A stretch of DNA of 49,700 bases, taken from positions 1-49,700 of the forward strand of contig JAGCPW010000034.1 in NCBI GenBank assembly GCA_017965495.1. Reading direction: 5' to 3'. Position 1 is the stretch's first letter. Every line of letters starts with the position of its first letter. The notes under the pieces are model-generated. The model ran no database searches. It saw only the letters and a program-made list of their open reading frames with translations, and was not told the DNA's origin. The DNA comes from Eubacterium sp. Its GTDB lineage: Bacteria; Bacillota; Clostridia; Lachnospirales; Lachnospiraceae. The translations under genes were made by a program, and so were the position numbers. Below, piece by piece: positions 43,651 through 49,700 of the stretch.

Positions 43651-45569
43651 TGGCTAAAAAACCAAAAGAGATCAAAGGATTTAGAGGAAGAGCCCAAGGT
43701 CCAAGAGTAAAAATAGATCATCCATTTAAAATACTTAGAAGAATCATTGCCTTTGTGGCAGAAAACTATAAGTTCAGAATGATTGCTGTTGTATGTTGTG
43801 TACTTATAAGTATTTTTGCAAATCTTCAAGGAACATACTTTACTAAAAACTTAATAGATGATTACATTATGCCTATGCTTAAAAACCATAGTACTGATTT
43901 TGAGCCATTGTTACAGGCGATTCTTAAAGTGTCAGTCTTTTACTTGATTGGTATTTGTGCGGCACTATCACAAGCGTTAATTATGGTTTATATCACACAA
44001 GGAACTATGAAGAAACTTCGTGATACTATGTTTAACCATATGCAAGATTTGCCTATCAAATATTTTGATACACATACATACGGCGACATAATGTCAATGT
44101 ACACTAATGACGTGGATGCATTAAGACAGTTAATCAGTCAAGGTATCCCTCAGATATTTGAGAGTATAATATCTATTGTTTCAACATTTGCATTTATGAT
44201 GATACTTAGCATTCCATTGTCCTTGGTAGCTTTGGTTATGGTAGGCATTACATTATTTGTAACTAAAGTTATTACTAAGAGATCTGGTAAGTACTTTGCC
44301 GAACAACAAAATGACCTTGGTACTGTAAACGGCTATATCGAGGAAATGGTTTCTGGACAAAAAGTAGTTAAAGTATTTAACCACGAAGAAAAAGCAATAG
44401 AAGATTTCAACGTAATAAATGATGAATTATTAAATTCTGCATATAACGCAAATAAGTATGCAAATATTACAGGCCCTATCAACGGACAACTTGCAAATAT
44501 GAGTTATGTTATTTGTGCGTTAGTTGGTGGCTTACTTGCTATTAACAATCCACTTGGACTTGGAATGTCTATTGGTTCTTTAGTAAGTTTCCTAACTTAC
44601 AATAAACAATTCTCAAGACCTATTAACCAAATCACTATGCAGATAAATGCAGTTATGATGGCATTAGCTGGTGGACAGAGAATATTCAAACTTCTTGATG
44701 AAGAAAAAGAAGTGGATGATGGATATGTCGAATTAGTAAATGCTAAAAAAGATGCTAATGGAGAGATAGTTGAATGCAGTGAACATACAGGTTTATGGGC
44801 TTGGAAGCATTATCACAAAGATTCAGACACTACTACATACCGCGAGTTAAAAGGTGAGATGGTATTAGATGGTGTGGACTTTGGATATGTCGAGGATAAG
44901 ATAGTTCTTCATGACATTAAGATGTATGCAAAGGCTGGCGAGAAGATTGCATTTGTAGGTTCAACTGGTGCAGGCAAAACTACAATTACAAACTTGATTA
45001 ACCGCTTCTATGATATCCAAGATGGAAAGATTAGATTTGACGATATAAACATTAATAAGATAAAGAAAAAGGATTTGCGTCGTTCACTCGGAATGGTGCT
45101 TCAAGACACTCATCTATTTACTGGAACAGTAATGGAAAATATTAGATATGGTAATCTTGATGCATCTGATGAAGATGTTATTAATGCAGCTAAGCTTGCA
45201 AATGCGGATGGATTTATTAGACAGCTTTCTGATGGATATGACACTATGCTTAAATCTGCAGGCGCATCACTTAGTCAGGGACAAAGACAGTTGCTTGCAA
45301 TAGCAAGAGCTGCCATAGCAGATCCGCCAGCACTTATTTTGGACGAGGCTACATCAAGTATTGATACAAGAACTGAGCGAGTAGTTCAAGAAGGTATGGA
45401 TGCTTTGATGAAAGGAAGAACCACATTCGTTATCGCTCACAGACTTTCTACCATCAAGAACAGTGATTGTATAATGGTAATGGAAAAAGGAAGAATAATT
45501 GAGCGAGGTAGTCATGATGAATTAATGGCTGCGAAGGGAACTTACTATAAATTGCAAACTGGAGCATAG
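43650..45569 (+). CDS. Heterodimeric ABC exporter subunit with catalytic ATPase site
   Basis: Partner half-transporter of 639 residues: six membrane helices (about 25-350), a 50-residue insert before the ATPase domain, and the nucleotide-binding domain. Walker A is GSTGAGKTT (about 437), Walker B LILDEATSSID with the catalytic Glu, and the switch His is kept (VIAHRLST). The signature is LSQGQRQ, altered from LSGGQ. This is the expected reciprocal arrangement with the upstream subunit: its Walker motifs pair with the normal signature there. The N-terminus (KPKEIKGFRGRAQGPR) is basic and cytoplasmic. A DUF3737 gene follows in the same direction. Confidence 0.94.
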   Translation: MAKKPKEIKGFRGRAQGPRVKIDHPFKILRRIIAFVAENYKFRMIAVVCCVLISIFANLQGTYFTKNLIDDYIMPMLKNHSTDFEPLLQAILKVSVFYLIGICAALSQALIMVYITQGTMKKLRDTMFNHMQDLPIKYFDTHTYGDIMSMYTNDVDALRQLISQGIPQIFESIISIVSTFAFMMILSIPLSLVALVMVGITLFVTKVITKRSGKYFAEQQNDLGTVNGYIEEMVSGQKVVKVFNHEEKAIEDFNVINDELLNSAYNANKYANITGPINGQLANMSYVICALVGGLLAINNPLGLGMSIGSLVSFLTYNKQFSRPINQITMQINAVMMALAGGQRIFKLLDEEKEVDDGYVELVNAKKDANGEIVECSEHTGLWAWKHYHKDSDTTTYRELKGEMVLDGVDFGYVEDKIVLHDIKMYAKAGEKIAFVGSTGAGKTTITNLINRFYDIQDGKIRFDDININKIKKKDLRRSLGMVLQDTHLFTGTVMENIRYGNLDASDEDVINAAKLANADGFIRQLSDGYDTMLKSAGASLSQGQRQLLAIARAAIADPPALILDEATSSIDTRTERVVQEGMDALMKGRTTFVIAHRLSTIKNSDCIMVMEKGRIIERGSHDELMAAKGTYYKLQTGA

Positions 45570-45609
45570 ACTCTTAAATAAATTAACTAAATAAGGAAAA
45601 GTGACTAAC

Positions 45610-46443
45610 ATGAAAACGTATAAGAATGAGCAACACGATGAAGAGAGAGCATTATACGGTTTGGACGGACTTGAGATTATAAATTGCAAGTTTGATGGAC
45701 CTGCTGATGGCGAAAGTGCTATGAAGGAAGCAAAGAATATTGAGGCAAAAGATTGTTATTTCAATTTGCGATATCCTTTCTGGCACAATGACAATGTTTT
45801 AGTTGAAGACTGCGAACTAACAGAGCTTTGTAGAGCAGCATTTTGGTATTCTAATAACATTAAGATTCAGAATACTAAGATGCATGGAATTAAAGCAGTT
45901 CGCGAGTGCAGTAATATTGAAATAAATAATTGTGATGTTAAATCACCAGAGTTTGGCTGGGACAATGAAAATATTACTGCTAAAGACTCTAGTTTCGATG
46001 CTGAATATTTTATGATGAGATCTAAGAATCTTGAGTTTGATAAAGTTTCAATGACTGGCAAATATTCATTCCAATATATCGAAGATTCGACATTTACTAA
46101 TTGTAACTTTGACACAAAAGATGCCTTTTGGCATGCAAAGAATATATTAGTTAAAGACTGTTATGTAAAAGGTGAATACCTTGCTTGGTACTGTGAAAAT
46201 GTAACTTTTGAAAACTGTACTATTGAAGGAACTCAGCCACTTTGTTATTGCAAGAACTTAAAATTAATTAATTGCAAAATGATTAACACTGATCTTTCTT
46301 TTGAAAAGTCAGATGTTAATGCTGAGATTACAACAGAAGTTGATAGCATTAAGAATCCAAAAAGTGGAATTATTAAAGTTCCAAGTGTTAAAGAAATAAT
46401 TATAGATGACCCAGAAGCAAAGGGTGAAATTATAGTCGAATAG
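45610..46443 (+). CDS. DUF3737 family right-handed beta-helix protein
   Basis: A 277-residue protein made of pentapeptide-like or parallel beta-helix turns rich in Asn, Cys and aromatic residues (NIEAKDCYFNLRYPFWHND, NNIKIQNTKMHGIKAVREC, NVTFENCTIEGTQPLCYC). This matches DUF3737, a family of unknown function common in gut Firmicutes. No signal peptide, so it should be cytoplasmic. GTG at 45601 is three bases from AAGGA, so I prefer the ATG at 45610. It probably ends the copper ATPase-polA-ABC transcript and is closed by a terminator. Some relatives are annotated as hydrogenase-related, which I would not rely on. Confidence 0.88.
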   Translation: MKTYKNEQHDEERALYGLDGLEIINCKFDGPADGESAMKEAKNIEAKDCYFNLRYPFWHNDNVLVEDCELTELCRAAFWYSNNIKIQNTKMHGIKAVRECSNIEINNCDVKSPEFGWDNENITAKDSSFDAEYFMMRSKNLEFDKVSMTGKYSFQYIEDSTFTNCNFDTKDAFWHAKNILVKDCYVKGEYLAWYCENVTFENCTIEGTQPLCYCKNLKLINCKMINTDLSFEKSDVNAEITTEVDSIKNPKSGIIKVPSVKEIIIDDPEAKGEIIVE

Positions 46444-46445
46444 TT

Positions 46446-46475
46446 TAAAGAGCATTCTATTATGAATGCTCTTTA
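46446..46475 (+). terminator. Terminator after the DUF3737 gene
   Basis: TAAAGAGCATTC (46446-46457) with GAATGCTCTTTA (46464-46475), six-base loop; weak T-run. Confidence 0.75.
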
Positions 46476-46477
46476 TA

Positions 46478-46486
46478 TGTTATAAT
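46478..46486 (+). promoter_or_regulatory. Extended -10 promoter of the small membrane protein gene
   Basis: TGTTATAAT, the third extended -10 of this kind in the window. No -35 visible. A leader of about 40 bases has AGGAGG before the ATG. Confidence 0.6.
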
Positions 46487-46532
46487 TACTATCAGAACAT
46501 ATCGGAATTAATAAATATAGGAGGAAGAATTT

Positions 46533-46817
46533 ATGAAAAATTCAATTGCTGGAATTGTTTTTCTAGTAGGTGTAGTAGTAATGGTAGTTTGGGGCCAAGT
46601 CGGACATGCTTGGAATATTAGTTGGGTTGCAGCTTTTGTAGGTGTAATTGGATCCTCAATTGTGAAATTAGCTTTTAACGCTAAAGAAGAATCTGATGCA
46701 AAGAAACAACAAAACCAACAAGCAGCAACACCACAACCAACAGCAGAGGCTACTCCGGTAGAGCCAACAGTTGAAGAAGCAACTACAGAAGAAACTACGG
46801 ATACAACAGTAGAATAA
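46533..46817 (+). CDS. Small two-helix membrane protein with Thr/Pro/Glu-rich tail
   Basis: Function not recognised. The 94 residues contain two hydrophobic segments (about 5-20, IAGIVFLVGVVVMVVWG, and 28-45, WVAAFVGVIGSSIVKLAF). A Gln-rich stretch (KKQQNQQAATPQP) and a low-complexity acidic tail (PTVEEATTEETTDTTVE) follow. Strong Shine-Dalgarno (AGGAGG) six to eight bases upstream and its own promoter. It is followed by a hairpin, so it is probably a single-gene unit. The tail resembles disordered linkers. Confidence 0.75.
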   Translation: MKNSIAGIVFLVGVVVMVVWGQVGHAWNISWVAAFVGVIGSSIVKLAFNAKEESDAKKQQNQQAATPQPTAEATPVEPTVEEATTEETTDTTVE

Positions 46818-46824
46818 TTTTAAA

Positions 46825-46850
46825 TAGAGCGAAGATTATTCTTCGCTCTA
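46825..46850 (+). terminator. Hairpin between the small membrane protein and pseudouridine synthase genes
   Basis: TAGAGCGAAGA (46825-46835) with TCTTCGCTCTA (46840-46850), loop TTAT. There is no T-run; the 3' arm runs into TATAAT (46849-46854), the possible -10 of the next gene. Confidence 0.6.
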
Positions 46851-46860
46851 TAATTGTGTT

Positions 46861-47817
46861 ATGCAAGAAGTAAAGATTGGAAAAAATGAAGCAGGACAGA
46901 GACTTGATAAGTTTTTATTCAAGTTTTTCAAAGAAGCTGGAAGTGGCTTCATTTTTAAGCAACTTAGAAAAAAGAATATTGTTTTAAATGACAAGAAAGC
47001 TACTGGCAAAGAATTACTTGAACTTGATGATAGTGTGAAGATTTATATGAAGGATGAAACTATTGCTAAGTTTAAGGGTGACAGTAGTTTTAAGAAGACA
47101 TCTTCAGACATAGATATAGTTTATGAAGATGAAAATGTCATCATTGTTAATAAACCAGCTGGAGTTTTATCTCAGAAGGCTGATGATAATGATGTTTCAT
47201 TGAATGAAATGATTATTTCTTATTTACTTGAGAATCAAAGTTTAACAGAAGAAGAACTACAGACTTTCAAACCAGGAATTTGTAATAGACTTGATAGAAA
47301 CACAAGCGGACTAGTGGTGGCTGGAAAGACACTTAAAGGACTTCAAGTGATGTCTGAAGTAATTAAAGAAAGAGCTGTGGATAAATACTATTTAACAGTG
47401 GTAGATGGTATACTAGATGAAGGACTGGAGTTAGACGGATATCTATTAAAAGATGAAAAGACTAACAAAGTTTCTATTTCCAAATCTGATAATGGTGGAG
47501 ATGAAATTAAGACATCTTTAGAACCAATTGATTTTGGCGAAGGTGTAACCATTCTTGAAGTTAAACTTATCACTGGAAAGACTCACCAAATTAGAGCACA
47601 TCTTGCAAGTATTGGTCATCCTATTATTGGAGATAGAAAATACGGCAACGAAAAGACTAATAAGAAATACCCAAAGATTAAGAACCAATTACTTCATGCG
47701 TGGATTTTGAAGTTTAATGATTTGCCAGAAGGTTTTGACGAGCTTGAAGGCAAAAGAATAATGGCGGATTACCCAAGTGAGTTTAATCAGTTTATGGATG
47801 ACGTAGAAGAATTTTAG
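46861..47817 (+). CDS. RluA-family pseudouridine synthase
   Basis: Converts uridine to pseudouridine in rRNA or tRNA. The 318 residues have an N-terminal S4 RNA-binding domain (GQRLDKFLFKFFKEA and LRKKNIVLNDKKATGKEL, to about residue 65). A catalytic domain follows with the invariant aspartate in RLDRNTSGLVVAGK (Asp about 145). LITGKTHQIRAHLASIGHPI near the C-terminus is the family's second conserved segment. It resembles RluC/RluD types; the exact site cannot be read from sequence. The start has no Shine-Dalgarno, and TATAAT ends six bases before the ATG. Its last base joins a 16S-like segment in the recU leader. Confidence 0.93.
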   Translation: MQEVKIGKNEAGQRLDKFLFKFFKEAGSGFIFKQLRKKNIVLNDKKATGKELLELDDSVKIYMKDETIAKFKGDSSFKKTSSDIDIVYEDENVIIVNKPAGVLSQKADDNDVSLNEMIISYLLENQSLTEEELQTFKPGICNRLDRNTSGLVVAGKTLKGLQVMSEVIKERAVDKYYLTVVDGILDEGLELDGYLLKDEKTNKVSISKSDNGGDEIKTSLEPIDFGEGVTILEVKLITGKTHQIRAHLASIGHPIIGDRKYGNEKTNKKYPKIKNQLLHAWILKFNDLPEGFDELEGKRIMADYPSEFNQFMDDVEEF

Positions 47818-47841
47818 TTATCCGGAATTACTGGGTGTAAA
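47817..47841 (+). other. 25-base segment matching conserved 16S rRNA sequence
   Basis: From the stop codon's last G (47817) to 47841 the sequence is GTTATCC followed by GGAATTACTGGGTGTAAA. By memory this is identical to clostridial 16S rRNA at about E. coli positions 550-574, just after the 530 loop. The following AAAGGAGTATA even resembles the next 16S bases with changes. It lies in the leader of recU, just before the ribosome site. Confidence 0.7.
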
Positions 47842-47852
47842 AAGGAGTATAA

Positions 47853-48386
47853 ATGGGACACTGGAGTTCTAAAGGCTTGCGTGGAAGCACTTTAGAGGAA
47901 ATGATTAATAGCACAAACGATAAGTATCGAGAGCAGGGGTTGGCTTTGATTCAAAAAATACCAACGCCTATTACTCCTGTGGAAATAGACCAGAAGTCTA
48001 GGCATATAACAAAAGCATATTTTGAAAAGCAAAGTACAGTAGACTATATCGGAACAGTTCAAGGTATTCCGGTTTGCTTTGATGCCAAAGAGTGCGGAAA
48101 AGATACTTATCCTTTGATGAATATACATGAACATCAAGTTCAGTTTATGAAAGACTTTGAAGCGCAAGGTGGAATTGCGTTTATCGTTTTAATGTTTACA
48201 CATAAAAACGAGATCTATTATTTACCTTTTAAAGATGTTTTAGCTTTTTATGAGCGTGGTGAAAATGGCGGAAGAAAAAGCTTTACATATGACGAGATCG
48301 ACAAGTCATATTTGATTAGTCAGTCGTCAGGTGTTCTAGTTCATTATCTAGAACAATTGCAGAAAGACTTAACATCAAGAGATTAA
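47853..48386 (+). CDS. recU: Holliday junction resolvase RecU
   Basis: Cuts four-way DNA junctions; the Firmicute counterpart of RuvC, working with RuvAB (24.8-26.9 kb). The 177 residues match the family: N-terminal GLRGSTLEEMINSTNDKYRE, catalytic acidic residues in STVDYIGTVQGIPVCFDAKE (Asp, Asp/Glu and Lys of the PD-(D/E)XK type), and HEHQVQFMKDFEAQGGIAF. The usual N-terminal stalk is short. AAAAAGGAG precedes the ATG by seven bases. The pseudouridine synthase gene ends 35 bases upstream. Confidence 0.95.
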   Translation: MGHWSSKGLRGSTLEEMINSTNDKYREQGLALIQKIPTPITPVEIDQKSRHITKAYFEKQSTVDYIGTVQGIPVCFDAKECGKDTYPLMNIHEHQVQFMKDFEAQGGIAFIVLMFTHKNEIYYLPFKDVLAFYERGENGGRKSFTYDEIDKSYLISQSSGVLVHYLEQLQKDLTSRD

Positions 48387-48434
48387 CGTATATAGCGATA
48401 GACAAAAATTATAATTATATAATTAGGAGTTTAT

Positions 48435-49700
48435 ATGGCTAAAAAATTAGCGAAAAGAGGAAACATGAACGACAGAATGGAAGTCGTTCTAAATAAGTTT
48501 AGTTCTAGGATGACATCATACCCGCCAGGTATGTGTCCTTTGGTTATGTACAGATCTATTCTTCAAATGTCTATGAACCAAAGTTGTGGAAAGTGTATTC
48601 CATGTAGAGATGGTTTGGTGGAAGCTGAACGTATGCTTGATGATATTTTGACTGGAAAAGCTACTGAGAACACTCTAAAAGAATTAAAGGATCTTTGCAC
48701 AATGATTTCGCAAACTGCTGATTGTGCAGTGGGCGTGGTTGCTGCTAACACTGTGTTAGACAGCATGAAAGAATTCAAAGATGAATATGAGAGTCATATT
48801 AAGCATAGGCTTTGTGTGGAGAATGTAGTTCAAACAGTTCCTTGTCTGACTCTTTGTCCTGCCAATGTAGATGTGCCAGGTTATGTTTCATTAATTCATA
48901 ACCATGATTATGCTGGTGCAATCAATATGATTAGAAAGAAGAATCCTTTCCCAACAGCTTGTGCATATGTGTGCGAGCATCCTTGTGAGAAGAGATGTAG
49001 AAGAAGTATTGTAGATCAGCCTATCAATATAAGAGGTCTAAAAAAATATGCAGTAGACCAAATAGCTGCTGATAAAGTAGAGACTCCAAAAGCAAATGTA
49101 TCTACCGGCAAAGAAATTGGAATAGTAGGTGGTGGACCTACAGGTTTAACTGCTGCATACTTTTTGGCGATGATGGGTCACAAAGTAGTGGTTTACGATG
49201 AGCACGAGAAACTTGGTGGAATGTTAAGATATGGTATTCCAGAGTATCGTCTTCCAAAGGAAAGGTTGGATGAAGATATCAATGCCATCTTAAAGTCTGG
49301 AGATATTGAAGTATGTCTTAACACAAAAGTAGGTAAAGATATTTCAATTGAAGAACTTAAGGAAAAATATGATGCTTTGTATTTGGGTCTAGGTGCTCAA
49401 ATAGGTAACAGAATGCCAATTGATAATGCAGAATCTAAAAATGTTATTCCGGCAGCTGATTTTTTACAAAATATTGCTAATGGTGATAAGCCAGATTTAA
49501 CAGATAAAGATGTTGTTCTAATTGGTGGTGGAAATGTTTCTATGGATGCTGCAAGAACTGCTGTTAGACTTGGTGCAAAGACTGTAAATGTTTTCACAAG
49601 AAAAAGAGATGATTACACAGCATTAGAAAGTGAAATAGAAAGCGCCAAAGAAGAAGGCGTTAGATTTAGAACACTTTTAAGTTTCTTACACCTTGAAGAA
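48435..49700 (+). CDS. NuoF Fe-S domain / GltD-like flavin oxidoreductase, 3' end cut by window
   Basis: The reading frame is open to the window end, showing 422 residues. The N-terminus (about 1-115) resembles the C-terminal 4Fe-4S domain of NADH dehydrogenase subunit NuoF: SCGKCIPCRDGLVEAERML (C51, C54, C57) and a fourth cysteine in TADCAVG (C97). Next comes the GltD/glutamate synthase small-subunit Fe-S part (CLTLCPANVDVPGYVSL, then CAYVCEHPCEKRCRR). An FAD-binding motif (GIVGGGPTGLTAAYF, about 228) and an NAD(P)-binding motif (VVLIGGGNVSMDAARTAV, about 357) follow. Such proteins, related to NfnB/StnB-type electron-bifurcating subunits, often precede Fe-Fe hydrogenase or formate dehydrogenase genes; the partner would lie beyond the window. 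AGGAG sets the ATG start. Confidence 0.9.
   Translation, partial: MAKKLAKRGNMNDRMEVVLNKFSSRMTSYPPGMCPLVMYRSILQMSMNQSCGKCIPCRDGLVEAERMLDDILTGKATENTLKELKDLCTMISQTADCAVGVVAANTVLDSMKEFKDEYESHIKHRLCVENVVQTVPCLTLCPANVDVPGYVSLIHNHDYAGAINMIRKKNPFPTACAYVCEHPCEKRCRRSIVDQPINIRGLKKYAVDQIAADKVETPKANVSTGKEIGIVGGGPTGLTAAYFLAMMGHKVVVYDEHEKLGGMLRYGIPEYRLPKERLDEDINAILKSGDIEVCLNTKVGKDISIEELKEKYDALYLGLGAQIGNRMPIDNAESKNVIPAADFLQNIANGDKPDLTDKDVVLIGGGNVSMDAARTAVRLGAKTVNVFTRKRDDYTALESEIESAKEEGVRFRTLLSFLHLEE

Overview
The window looks like a chromosomal segment of a low-GC anaerobic Firmicute of class Clostridia, probably near the Lachnospirales/Eubacteriales. The reasons are a six-gene Rnf complex in the order CDGEAB, RecU rather than RuvC-type partners, a ZapA/FtsW/PBP division and wall set, D-Ala-D-Ala ligase plus MurF, strong AGGAGG ribosome sites, AT-rich spacers and hairpin/T-run terminators. 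Almost all genes are on the + strand. I see no phage, insertion sequence, integrase or CRISPR array. The assignment is by gene content only.

Layout. 1-3.4 kb: 3' part of glnS, a minus-strand amphipathic helical protein, and an OGG1-type DNA glycosylase. 3.4-5.4 kb: groES-groEL. 5.6-8.2 kb: a secreted beta-helix protein with a very lysine-rich C-terminal domain. 8.3-15.0 kb: recG-ddl-murF followed by two exported proteins. 15.0-16.9 kb: minus-strand secreted protein and a YprB-type exonuclease. 17.0-23.2 kb: an Ldh-family NAD(P)H oxidoreductase directly joined to rnfCDGEAB. 23.2-24.2 kb: convergent lipoprotein ApbE, the flavin transferase that would modify RnfD and RnfG. 24.4-26.9 kb: NusG_II protein, Gx-family membrane protein, ruvA, ruvB. 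26.9-28.1 kb: another secreted lysine-rich protein. 28.2-33.6 kb: zapA, a U32 peptidase-family protein, FtsW/RodA and a class B PBP. 33.7-36.4 kb: Nudix hydrolase, queH, and a zinc-ribbon membrane protein. 36.5 kb: tRNA-Leu(CAA) on the minus strand. 36.7-46.4 kb: a copper-type P-ATPase, polA, coaE, a heterodimeric ABC exporter and a DUF3737 beta-helix protein. 46.5-49.7 kb: small membrane protein, RluA-family pseudouridine synthase, recU, and the 5' part of a NuoF/GltD-like oxidoreductase that leaves the window.

How they work together. The 17-24 kb block is an energy module: Rnf moves electrons between ferredoxin and NAD and pumps ions, ApbE attaches FMN to it, and the Ldh-family enzyme at its head may feed or drain the NADH pool. 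Several clusters build and divide the wall (ddl, murF, zapA, ftsW/rodA, PBP). Others maintain DNA (ogg, recG, ruvAB, polA, recU, exonuclease). A third theme is export: five secreted or lipid-anchored proteins rich in lysine.

Most unusual points: the copper-type ATPase at 36748-38616 keeps its metal-binding, actuator, phosphorylation and membrane parts but has lost essentially the whole nucleotide-binding domain in frame; a 25-base stretch identical, from memory, to a conserved 16S rRNA segment lies in the recU leader; the C-terminal domains of two secreted proteins are about 40% lysine; and several DNA/RNA enzyme genes have a -10 box 6-9 bases before the start codon and no Shine-Dalgarno, suggesting leaderless transcripts.
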